Of a stretch of 16,506 nt of DNA, positions 1-7,057 are shown piece after piece (position 1 is the stretch's first letter; each line of letters starts with the position of its first letter). This DNA comes from Marinobacterium_E sp035458585 (GTDB taxonomy: Bacteria; Pseudomonadota; Gammaproteobacteria; Pseudomonadales; Balneatricaceae). The stretch spans positions 1 through 16,506 of the forward strand of contig DATHZN010000048.1 in NCBI GenBank assembly GCA_035458585.1, read 5' to 3'. A program made the translations under genes and the position numbers. The notes below the pieces were generated by a model. That model was not told where the DNA came from and searched no databases. It saw only the letters and a program-made list of their open reading frames with translations.

Positions 1-316
1 ACTGGCTGAGATCGCGGGCGAGTATTTGAAGAAGGGCTCAAAGGTCTATGTTGAGGGCTCTTTGCGCACGCGTAAGTGGCAGGACAACAATGGTCAGGAT
101 CGTTATACCACGGAGATTGTTGCCAGCGAGATGCAGATGCTTGATTCTCGCGGCGGCGAGGGGGGTATGGGTGGTGGCTACAGCCAGGATCCGGGCTACG
201 GCCAGCCGATGCAGCAGGCTCCACGTCAACAGGCTCAGCAGCAAGCCCCGCAACAGGCTCCTGCGCAGCAGCAGCCACCAGCCTTTGACGATTTTGACGA
301 CGATATCCCATTCTAA
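1..316 (+). CDS. ssb: Single-stranded DNA-binding protein SSB (3' part; 5' end outside window)
   Basis: SSB coats single-stranded DNA during replication, repair and recombination and recruits partner proteins through its C-terminal tip. The reading frame is open from base 2 without a start, so the gene begins upstream. About 104 codons are visible. The first part, with GEYLKKGSKVYVEG and RTRKWQDNNGQDRYTTEI, is the end of the OB-fold and is typical of bacterial SSB. A Gly/Gln/Pro-rich low-complexity linker follows (roughly bases 160-280, with many CAG/CAA Gln codons). The last residues, DDFDDDIPF, are the conserved acidic tip that binds exonuclease I, RecO, PriA and others. A TTG codon at base 26 lies inside the OB-fold and is not a start. 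A strong terminator follows 25 bases after the stop. Confidence 0.97.
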   Translation, partial: LAEIAGEYLKKGSKVYVEGSLRTRKWQDNNGQDRYTTEIVASEMQMLDSRGGEGGMGGGYSQDPGYGQPMQQAPRQQAQQQAPQQAPAQQQPPAFDDFDDDIPF

Positions 317-340
317 GGTCCTCTTACACCTTTCAATAGA

Positions 341-365
341 CCCTGCTTCGGCAGGGTTTTTTGTT
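341..365 (+). terminator. Rho-independent terminator of ssb
   Basis: CCCTGC and GCAGGG form a perfect 6-bp stem closed by a TTCG tetraloop (341-356). A run of six T and then GTTT follows. This is a textbook intrinsic terminator, placed just after ssb and before the transporter operon, so the operon should have its own promoter in 366-547. I found no convincing sigma-70 promoter there, only AT-rich sequence near 460-480. Confidence 0.93.
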
Positions 366-547
366 TGTTGCTAAGCTTATCTCGCGAGGTGAAATCGATT
401 GTTCCTCTATTTATGGGAGTCGATGATCTGTTTAAGAAAACGTCTTCGTAATGTTCAGTGGTATGACCAAATAATAATGCTAACAACAGGTACCTAAGCA
501 CGGAGATCAACTCCTGGTTGACCCCGCTGCTGCAGGGAGGAGATACA

Positions 548-1747
548 ATGAGAAAAAGAGCGTTCCTCAAACTCAGCGCAAGTGCAGTATTGGCACTGAC
601 GGTCAGTGTTACACAGGCCGCCGAGACACTTAAAATCGGTGCAGTCGGGCCCAAGACAGGTGGGCTGGCAGGCGGCGCAGTCGTCTCTTATTGGCCTAAT
701 GTTCAACTTTGGGCTCACGACGTCAATGCCCGTGGAGGTCTGGATGTTGGCGGTACCAAATATATGGTCGAGATTATCGAATACGATGATCAAACCAACC
801 CAGGCGAGACCATCAAAGCGGTACAGCGTTTAGCAACCCAAGATAAGGCAGATTTTATTCTTGCTCCATACGCGACCGGGCTCAACATTGCTGCTGCGCC
901 GGTATTCGCCCGTTACGGCTATCCCATGATCACTCACACTGCGATATCGGATCAGGTGGAAGAGCTCTCAAGCAAATTTCCCAACATGTACTTTACCCTT
1001 GGTGGCGCTTCTGGTTTAGCCCAGGGTGTCGCTGATGTACTGGGCGCAATGAAATCTGCGGGTGACATTGGTAACCGGGTCGCAATGGTAAACGTGGCTG
1101 ACGCTTTCGGTATCGAGCTAGCAGAACGAGCAGAACCGGCGCTTAAAGAAGCGGGCTTTGAAATAGTCTACAAAACGTCTTACCCGCTCGGAACTCAAGA
1201 TCTATCTCCTGTTGTGAAGGGGGCTAAGGATGCAAATCCAGATGCTTTCGTCGCCTTCTCATACCCGCCTGATACCTTCGGCCTCACTAAACAGGCAGTT
1301 GTCGAAAATTTGAATGTGAAGGCTTTTTACACCGCGGTGGCTACAGCTTTCCCAGCTTACGCTGGAGCGAACGGCTCAGCGGCTAACAACGTGCTCGGAG
1401 CAGGGGGGGTGAATGCCGATGACCCGGCATTCCAAGCGTACATGAAGCGCCATGAAGAGGTGACAGGTGAGAAACCCGACTTCTGGGCTTCGGGTATGGT
1501 TTACGCTTCTTTCCAGATCCTTGAACAGGCGATTGAAGCGACAGATTCAATTGACCGAAAGGTGGTCGCTGAGTACATCAAGAGTAACGACTTTGACACT
1601 TTGATGGGCAAGATTAGCTGGGACGAAAACAATAACAACTCAGCGTATTGGACTGTCGGTCAGTGGCAGGATGGCGTGTTCAAGGGCGTCGCATCTACCG
1701 GGCGAGAGGGCGCGGTGTCGCCACGTTTGAAAGAGGGTTGGGAGTAA
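548..1747 (+). CDS. Periplasmic substrate-binding protein of a branched-chain-amino-acid-type ABC transporter
   Basis: This 399-residue secreted protein should capture the solute and deliver it to the LivHM permease. The N-terminus (MRKR, hydrophobic core at residues 5-22, then VTQAAE) is a Sec signal peptide with probable cleavage near residue 24 or 25. The mature part opens with LKIGAVGPKTGG, the first strand of the Peripla_BP_6 (Leu/Ile/Val-binding protein) fold. Length and layout fit this family. The ATG at 548 has a strong ribosome site (AGGGAGGAG, about 534-542). An in-frame TTG at 518 would put ten residues before the signal peptide and is rejected. The gene is followed by a strong hairpin and then the permease and ATPase genes. 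The true ligand cannot be read from sequence: members of this family bind amino acids, amides, urea or aromatic acids. The nearby aromatic-type aldehyde dehydrogenase makes a non-amino-acid ligand possible. Confidence 0.93.
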   Translation: MRKRAFLKLSASAVLALTVSVTQAAETLKIGAVGPKTGGLAGGAVVSYWPNVQLWAHDVNARGGLDVGGTKYMVEIIEYDDQTNPGETIKAVQRLATQDKADFILAPYATGLNIAAAPVFARYGYPMITHTAISDQVEELSSKFPNMYFTLGGASGLAQGVADVLGAMKSAGDIGNRVAMVNVADAFGIELAERAEPALKEAGFEIVYKTSYPLGTQDLSPVVKGAKDANPDAFVAFSYPPDTFGLTKQAVVENLNVKAFYTAVATAFPAYAGANGSAANNVLGAGGVNADDPAFQAYMKRHEEVTGEKPDFWASGMVYASFQILEQAIEATDSIDRKVVAEYIKSNDFDTLMGKISWDENNNNSAYWTVGQWQDGVFKGVASTGREGAVSPRLKEGWE

Positions 1748-1758
1748 ATCCCTAATAT

Positions 1759-1788
1759 GAGCTCCGGGTCACCCGGAGCTCCCTTTTT
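1759..1788 (+). terminator. Strong intergenic hairpin with T-run between binding protein and permease genes (partial terminator)
   Basis: GAGCTCCGGGT and ACCCGGAGCTC are perfect 11-base inverted repeats around a single C (in practice about 10 bp with a 3-nt loop). CC and TTTTT follow. It lies 12 bases after the binding-protein stop and 18 bases before the livH start. All downstream genes depend on this transcript unless a promoter is hidden in the short gap, so the hairpin probably acts as a leaky terminator and/or a 3' mRNA stabiliser. Either would make the binding protein more abundant than the membrane parts. Confidence 0.85.
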
Positions 1789-1805
1789 AGCTGGCAGTCA
1801 ACATT

Positions 1806-2672
1806 ATGGGAATACTCATTACGGGTCTGTTGTTGGGCGGCACCTATGCACTTATAGCAATGGGCCTCAACCTGCAGTATGGCATGTCCCGCATTATGAA
1901 TTTGGCCAACGGTGAGATACTCGTCGCCGGTGGCTTTGCGGCGTTCTGGTTCTGGACAGCGGGCTCACTGAGTCCTTTGTTAACGATTTTTCTTCTGGCA
2001 CCTCTCGCCTTTGCGGTCAATTGGCTGGTATACGTTGTTGTGCTCAGACCACTGGTCAAACGAGCCAAAACACGGGGTCAGCTCGAGGTTGATGCGATAC
2101 TGACGACCTTTGGATTGTCCTTCGTCGCTGTCGGGGTCATGTTGGCGACCTTTGGTGGTGACTACTTCAGCTACTCGTATATGCTCACCCCCGTGGAGTT
2201 TTGGGGCGAAACGTACGCTGTAAACCGTATTCTCGCATTCGTCGCAGCCGTGATTATCTGTGGCGCGCTATACCTCTGGCTCAATATGTCTCGGGCAGGC
2301 ATGTCGATTCGCGCCATTGCGGTTTCGCCTGATAGCTCGCGGCTGGTGGGTATTGATGTTCCCAAGCTATCCGCTCTGGCGTTCGCATTGGGTGGCGCTG
2401 TAACGGCCGTCGGTGGAGCGTTAATCTCCACCTTCTTGACGCTGGATGCCTCTACTGGAGTTATATTCACCCTAAAAGCGCTGGTGATCGTCATCATGGG
2501 CGGCGTTGGCGATGTTCGAGGCACTGTGGTGGCTGCGCTATTGCTGGGGGTTTTGGAGACTTTTGTTGCGCGCTTGATAGATCCAGGGCTGACACTGGCT
2601 GCTGCCTACCTGCTATTTATCCTTATTTTACTATTCAGGCCCCAAGGGCTCTTTGGGCGGAGGCAGTCATGA
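1806..2672 (+). CDS. livH: Branched-chain-amino-acid-type ABC transporter permease, LivH family
   Basis: This 288-residue inner-membrane protein is one of two permease subunits forming the translocation path. It is very hydrophobic with about eight predicted helices. It opens with GLLLGGTYALIAMGLNLQYG and then RIMNLANGEILVAGGF, both LivH hallmarks. The cytoplasmic coupling region, SRAGMSIRAIAVSPDSSRLVGIDV (about residues 160-185), contacts the ATPases. IMGGVGDVRGTVVAALLLG and the final LLFRPQGLFGRR are also family-typical. The ATG at 1806 has no clear Shine-Dalgarno sequence, unlike every other gene of this operon, so translation initiation may be weak. The stop overlaps the livM start (ATGA). 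Family assignment is firm; the substrate is unknown. Confidence 0.94.
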   Translation: MGILITGLLLGGTYALIAMGLNLQYGMSRIMNLANGEILVAGGFAAFWFWTAGSLSPLLTIFLLAPLAFAVNWLVYVVVLRPLVKRAKTRGQLEVDAILTTFGLSFVAVGVMLATFGGDYFSYSYMLTPVEFWGETYAVNRILAFVAAVIICGALYLWLNMSRAGMSIRAIAVSPDSSRLVGIDVPKLSALAFALGGAVTAVGGALISTFLTLDASTGVIFTLKALVIVIMGGVGDVRGTVVAALLLGVLETFVARLIDPGLTLAAAYLLFILILLFRPQGLFGRRQS

Positions 2673-3598
2673 GCAGTGGAGACTACAAAGCTCTGGCGCT
2701 GAGCCTAGCGTTGTTGTTGATTGCGATTTGCTTACCCTGGGTAGTTGGAGATTTTACTGTCACCCTAGCGGTAAATATGGCCATGTTCACGGTGCTTGCA
2801 ACGAGTTGGGCACTCTTCTCTGGGCCCACTCATTATATTTCCCTAGCAACAGCTGCATTTTTTGGGCTGGGTACCTACACCATGGCACTGGGGCTCGATT
2901 TTCTACCTTATTGGGTTCTGATTCCCCTTGCAGGCCTTTTTGGAGCCCTCATGGCCGGTATTATCGGCTTGGCAACTTTGCGACTCTCCGGTGTCTACTT
3001 CGTGATTTTCACGCTGGGACTTGCTGAGATGACGCGCCAAATTATCACTTTTGTGCAGAACGCGACGGGGCAGAAAGGTATTCTCATATCCATCTGGTTT
3101 GAAGAGACCACCTTCTACTGGATGTTGGTTGGTCTGGCGGCCCTTATATTCCTGCTTGGTTGGCTAATCGGTCGCTCCCGACTGGGTTTTGCGCTGCGTA
3201 TTATCGGTGATGACGAAGAGGTCGCGCGTCACTCGGGCATAAACACCTCACTCTCTAAGGTCATGTTGTTCATGATTCCGGGTGCGGCGGCAGCAATGAC
3301 CGGTGCTTTAATTGCCCCCCGCTATGGGTATATCGAACCGCTTATCGCCTTCACACCTATGTTGTCGTTCCAGGTTGTGATTATGGCGCTTCTTGGAGGG
3401 ACAGGCAGGCTTTGGGGGCCTCTGGTAGGTGTCATTCCATTCTCGATTCTGTGGGAGATCATCTCAGCCTCCTTCCCCAATCAGACAACGCTACTGCTGG
3501 GTCTGAGTTTTCTACTGATTGTCTATCTCTTGCCTCAGGGCTTTGTCGGTCTGCTGTTGAAGATCAAGGCAAAGCTAAACAACGGGGGAGGAAGTTGA
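2669..3598 (+). CDS. livM: Branched-chain-amino-acid-type ABC transporter permease, LivM family
   Basis: This 309-residue second permease subunit pairs with LivH in the inner membrane. It shows multiple hydrophobic helices and the LivM motifs GPTHYISLATAAFFGLGTY (about residues 52-70) and RLSGVYFVIFTLGLAEM. Its coupling loop is GRSRLGFALRIIGDDEEVARHSGI (about residues 168-191), followed by MALLGGTGRLWGPLVG and the C-terminal YLLPQGFVGLL. The start ATG shares the livH stop (ATGA), with GGAGG five bases upstream, indicating translational coupling. Its own TGA overlaps the livG ATG by one base. Length is normal for the short, non-enteric form of LivM. Confidence 0.94.
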   Translation: MSSGDYKALALSLALLLIAICLPWVVGDFTVTLAVNMAMFTVLATSWALFSGPTHYISLATAAFFGLGTYTMALGLDFLPYWVLIPLAGLFGALMAGIIGLATLRLSGVYFVIFTLGLAEMTRQIITFVQNATGQKGILISIWFEETTFYWMLVGLAALIFLLGWLIGRSRLGFALRIIGDDEEVARHSGINTSLSKVMLFMIPGAAAAMTGALIAPRYGYIEPLIAFTPMLSFQVVIMALLGGTGRLWGPLVGVIPFSILWEIISASFPNQTTLLLGLSFLLIVYLLPQGFVGLLLKIKAKLNNGGGS

Positions 3599-4335
3599 TG
3601 AGCGAACAGAGAACGGTACTCTCTTTGCGAGGAGTGACGAAACGATTCGGTGGCCTCGTTGCGGTAAACCAGCTCGACTTCGATGTGGCCGAGCATGAAG
3701 TGCTAGGACTGATCGGGCCCAACGGGTCAGGTAAATCAACCACTCTGAATCTTATATCGGGTGCGCTACCTGTGAGTGAGGGAGAGATTGCGCTCAGAGA
3801 CCAGATTATTAGTGACCTTCCTGCACAAAAAATTGCTCGCAGAGGGGTAGCACGTACATTTCAGCTGGTGCGCATGCTTCCGTCGATGACGGTGAAAGAG
3901 AATGTCATGGCAGGGGCGGTGTTCGGACATCGCCGTCGCTGGGGACGCGAGGCAGATCGACAGGTCATGCGAATGCTGGAACTGGTTGGCCTCGAACGCC
4001 GCGCTAATGCACGGCCCTCTGAGCTTACTTACATAGATACCAAACGCGTTGAGCTCGCGCGCGTGCTGGTGGGTGATCCCAAAGTTCTGTTGCTGGACGA
4101 ATGGCTGGCAGGTCTTAACCCTACTGAGCTTGAAGAGGGGATAGCGTTAGTTAAACAGCTTCGTGACGAAGGCCGCACTATCGTGCTGGTTGAGCATGTT
4201 ATGGACGCTATTAGGTCGCTCTGCGACCGCTGCGTAGTCATGTCGTCGGGGCAGAAAATTGCCGAGGGGGTCACAGAAACGGTGTTGAGCGATCCGGAGG
4301 TGATTAAGGCCTATCTTGGAGAGGATGATGCTTGA
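3598..4335 (+). CDS. livG: ABC transporter ATP-binding protein, LivG family
   Basis: This 245-residue cytoplasmic ATPase powers the importer as a heterodimer with LivF. Walker A is GPNGSGKST at residues 40-48, the Q-loop is in RTFQLVRMLPSMTVKENV, and Walker B is VLLLDE ending at residue 168. The switch His lies in LVEHVMDAI. The signature is unusual: LTYIDTKRVELAR (from residue 143) in place of LSxGxxRxxEIAR, and Walker B is followed by Trp (DEWLAGLNP) where Pro is usual in ABC ATPases. A subset of LivG proteins has similarly altered signatures. The start at ATG 3598 overlaps the livM stop and has GGAGGA upstream at 3587-3592; the frame stays open further upstream inside livM but that part is not family-like. 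The last bases overlap livF. Confidence 0.93.
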   Translation: MSEQRTVLSLRGVTKRFGGLVAVNQLDFDVAEHEVLGLIGPNGSGKSTTLNLISGALPVSEGEIALRDQIISDLPAQKIARRGVARTFQLVRMLPSMTVKENVMAGAVFGHRRRWGREADRQVMRMLELVGLERRANARPSELTYIDTKRVELARVLVGDPKVLLLDEWLAGLNPTELEEGIALVKQLRDEGRTIVLVEHVMDAIRSLCDRCVVMSSGQKIAEGVTETVLSDPEVIKAYLGEDDA

Positions 4336-5539
4336 GGTAAGAGGACTGTCTGCCAGCTATGGTAAACACCGCGCGCTTGAAAAGGTTGACCTTAATGTCA
4401 GCCCGGGAGAGATCGTTGTGATTTTGGGTGCTAATGGTGCTGGCAAATCAACGCTGTTGAAATCCATATGCGGTATTTGTGAAGGCAGCGTCAGTGGGGA
4501 GGTCAATATTGATGGAGTTGATCTTTCCGGATTAAAGCCCAACCTGATTGTCGAGGAAGGCATTGCTCTGGTGCCTGAGGGACGAGGTATCTTTCCCGAC
4601 CTAAGCGTACAAGAGAATTTACTTCTCGGGAGTTACAGTGCGCGAGCACGAGATGAGGAGAGTGCCAGCTTGGAAAGGGTGTTAGCGCTATTTCCGAAGC
4701 TCGTAGAGCGGCGAAAGCAGATTGTCAGAACGATGTCGGGGGGCGAGCAACAGATGGTTGCTATTGGACGCGCGATGATGTCAAACCCAACGATTCTAGC
4801 GCTTGATGAACCTTCACTTGGCCTCTCCCCGCTCCTTAGCAAAGAGCTATTTCAGAATTTAAAACGAGTCAAAGCCGCTGGCTTGGGTATTCTTATGGTC
4901 GAGCAGAATGCGCGTCAGTCGTTGGCCATCGCCGATCGAGGATATCTACTGGAGAATGGACAAATTGCTCACCAGGATAGCGCTGATAATTTGCTTAACG
5001 ATCCGGCAGTGACCGCCGCTTACCTTGGGGGAAAATCCAATTCATCTGCGAAGTCATCGGCGACGCTCATCTCGGCCCCTGCGGCGTCTAAGACCAGGTA
5101 TGAACGAGAGTCGATCACCGATATTGCCCACCAGGCTTTGTCTAGTTTCCAACGCTCACAGTCCAGTAGGTCGGCAGCCGCATCAGGTGATGGGCGTTTG
5201 TCCTCGGCGACGCCTGTAATGCCTTCCGAACGGGCGCTTGTGCCAGAATCAACGCCCCCGGCTCCTTCACCAGTCGCCTCGGTAGTCTCTGCCAAGGTTA
5301 CCCATGGTCTTGATATTGATGCACTGGTAGCAAGTGCAGCCGCGGTCTCAAGTCGTAAAGGCAGGGCTACTGATGATGGGCGCTTACCGACACGTCCAGC
5401 TGAACTGCCGACCGGTGCCGCTAGCTTGGCTATGAGTGTTCCGATACCCAGCCTTGAGCGGTCCGGCGATAGGTTGCAGACCATTCTGCGTGAAATTGAA
5501 GAAGCGGCGCGCCGCGCCGAGCAATCGCGCAACCTCTGA
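4328..5539 (+). CDS. livF: ABC transporter ATP-binding protein, LivF family, with long C-terminal extension
   Basis: This protein has about 403 residues, whereas LivF proteins are usually about 230-240. Residues 1-235 are a normal LivF ATPase: Walker A GANGAGKST (34-42), Q-loop region ending in VPEGRGIFPDLSVQEN, canonical signature MSGGEQQM (136-143), Walker B LALDEP (ending 162) and switch His replaced by the LivF-typical VEQNA. From residue 236 a tail of about 168 residues follows, rich in Ser, Ala, Pro and Arg and probably disordered. It contains two loosely similar segments (each starting DI and ending DGRL) and ends in a charged, helix-prone stretch, RLQTILREIEEAARRAEQ. I recognise no domain in the tail. 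ATG 4328 is preferred over ATG 4325 because GGAG at 4318-4321 is then six bases away. The gene overlaps livG by 8 bases. Confidence 0.92.
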   Translation: MLEVRGLSASYGKHRALEKVDLNVSPGEIVVILGANGAGKSTLLKSICGICEGSVSGEVNIDGVDLSGLKPNLIVEEGIALVPEGRGIFPDLSVQENLLLGSYSARARDEESASLERVLALFPKLVERRKQIVRTMSGGEQQMVAIGRAMMSNPTILALDEPSLGLSPLLSKELFQNLKRVKAAGLGILMVEQNARQSLAIADRGYLLENGQIAHQDSADNLLNDPAVTAAYLGGKSNSSAKSSATLISAPAASKTRYERESITDIAHQALSSFQRSQSSRSAAASGDGRLSSATPVMPSERALVPESTPPAPSPVASVVSAKVTHGLDIDALVASAAAVSSRKGRATDDGRLPTRPAELPTGAASLAMSVPIPSLERSGDRLQTILREIEEAARRAEQSRNL

Positions 5540-5558
5540 TGATTAGGAGAGTGACCAA

Positions 5559-7034
5559 ATGTCAGATATCCCACACAACTCACCCACTATAAAAGGGATG
5601 TATATCGGAGGTAGCTGGACCCCAGCGGCGCGCACGTTCGATGACCTGAATCCGTCCGATAATACGCTCTACGCCCGTATCCCTGACTGCAGTGTTGCGG
5701 ATGTAAAGCGAGCAGTTGATGCTGCTCAAGCAGCCTTTCCCGCATGGTCAGGGCTAGCTCACCACACCCGAGCACACTTTCTCCACAAAATTGCTGACGT
5801 TTGGGAGCGCCGTGGAGGTGATTTTGCTGCAGCGGCTGTCGCTGAGGGTGGTGGCTGGTTCGGAAAAGGTATGTTCGAAGCCGGTTACGTCGCAGAGGTG
5901 TTTCGTTCAGCAGCGGCGCTATGCTACATGAATACAGGAGAGGTACTGCCGTCAGAGCACGGTAAGTTCATGACGGCAACTCGCTGGCCACTGGGCGTCG
6001 TCAGTGTAATTAGCCCCTGGAATATGCCTGGTATATTGACCTCTCGTGGTTTTGCTGCCGCCTTGGCAGCAGGAAATACTGTGGTACTTAAACCCTCTGA
6101 GGATACCCCTTATTCGGGCGGGCTCTACTTCGCCGAGATTTTAGAAGAGGCAGGTATACCGGCTGGCGTTTTTAATGTCATCACCTGTTCGCGTGAAAGT
6201 GTTGGTGCTGTTGGTGACGAGATGATCGAGAACCCCAGAGTCAAAGCGATCTCTTTCACGGGCTCAACAGCGGTTGGACGACACATCGCCGCAAAGGCGG
6301 GTGCTCATCTGAAGAAAGCCTGCGTTGAGCTAGGTGGCAAAGACAGCATGATTGTGTTGGAAGATGCCGACATTGATGCTGCGGCTCGGGCTGCAAATTT
6401 CGGAAGCTTTATGCATCAGGGGCAGGTTTGTATGTCTACTGAGAAGCTGCTGGTACACACGAGCATATACGACGAGTTTATGCAGAAATTTCTGGCTCGT
6501 GCCGCCAAGTTACGCACGGGGCATACCAACAACAAAGATAATGTTATCGGCCCTCTGGTGAACAATCGTCAGGCGCTTCGTGTTAAGGCACTGATTGACG
6601 ATGCGGTTGGGAAGGGGGCTACTTTGCTACTGGGTGGGAAAAGCTGGGATAACTTTGTGGAGCCCACGGTCCTCTCTGATGTGAATGACACTATGGATAT
6701 CTGGCACGACGAAACCTTTGGGCCGGTAGTCATCGTTAAGAAGTTCAACACCGACGAGGAGGCAATTGCCCTTAACAACGATACCGAATATGGCCTGACG
6801 GCTGCTGTATGGACGCGTGATGAAGCACGCGCACTGCGCATGGCGGGCCATCTTGAAACCGGAATCTGTCACGTTAACTGTCAGAATATTAACGACGAGC
6901 CACATGTTCCGTTCGGAGGCGTTAAAGCCTCCGGTGTAGGGCGTTATGGCGGCCGTTGGTCGCTTGATTCGTTTACCGAATTGCGCTGGATAACTTTGGA
7001 CCGTGGCGGTCGCCACTTCCCGCCGGTCTTTTGA
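5559..7034 (+). CDS. NAD(P)+-dependent aldehyde dehydrogenase, benzaldehyde/vanillin dehydrogenase-like
   Basis: This 491-residue cytoplasmic ALDH-superfamily enzyme oxidises an aldehyde to the acid. Seen in sequence: PWNMPG with oxyanion-hole Asn155, cofactor motif FTGSTAVG (G235 in the Rossmann fold), general base Glu257 in VELGGKD, nucleophile Cys291 in GQVCMSTEK, and ETFGPVV near residue 390. The protein is full length. The C-terminal pattern VKASGVGRYGG and FTELRWIT, together with GEVLPSEHGK, most resembles bacterial benzaldehyde, vanillin and related aromatic aldehyde dehydrogenases. That comparison is from memory and does not fix the substrate. The start has AGGAGA at 5545-5550, eight bases before ATG. 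The gap to livF is only 19 bases, so it is almost surely co-transcribed with the importer and may act on a product of the imported solute. Confidence 0.92.
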   Translation: MSDIPHNSPTIKGMYIGGSWTPAARTFDDLNPSDNTLYARIPDCSVADVKRAVDAAQAAFPAWSGLAHHTRAHFLHKIADVWERRGGDFAAAAVAEGGGWFGKGMFEAGYVAEVFRSAAALCYMNTGEVLPSEHGKFMTATRWPLGVVSVISPWNMPGILTSRGFAAALAAGNTVVLKPSEDTPYSGGLYFAEILEEAGIPAGVFNVITCSRESVGAVGDEMIENPRVKAISFTGSTAVGRHIAAKAGAHLKKACVELGGKDSMIVLEDADIDAAARAANFGSFMHQGQVCMSTEKLLVHTSIYDEFMQKFLARAAKLRTGHTNNKDNVIGPLVNNRQALRVKALIDDAVGKGATLLLGGKSWDNFVEPTVLSDVNDTMDIWHDETFGPVVIVKKFNTDEEAIALNNDTEYGLTAAVWTRDEARALRMAGHLETGICHVNCQNINDEPHVPFGGVKASGVGRYGGRWSLDSFTELRWITLDRGGRHFPPVF

Positions 7035-7057
7035 TTGGACAGTTTGGAGGATTATAG

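Noticed and set aside
160..280. CAG/CAA-rich stretch as a DNA repeat or array
   Set aside because: It is the Gln/Pro linker of SSB, a normal low-complexity coding region.
518..547. In-frame TTG start extending the binding protein by ten residues
   Set aside because: The ATG at 548 has a strong Shine-Dalgarno sequence and begins a normal signal peptide; the extension would spoil it.
518..549. TTGACC ... TACAAT as a promoter just before the binding-protein gene
   Set aside because: The spacing is about 20 bases and the -10 would overlap the start codon, leaving no leader for the clear ribosome site.
5030..5539. LivF tail as a frameshift or read-through artefact
   Set aside because: The frame runs on without a stop to 5539, uses ordinary codons, ends in a plausible helix and is followed at once by a good ribosome site for the next gene. 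I see no normal LivF stop in another frame that would explain it better, but I could not compare with relatives.
5020..5583. Long minus-strand open frame opposite the LivF tail
   Set aside because: No ribosome site, no recognisable domain, and it lies antisense to a continuous coding frame; long antisense frames are expected in this composition.
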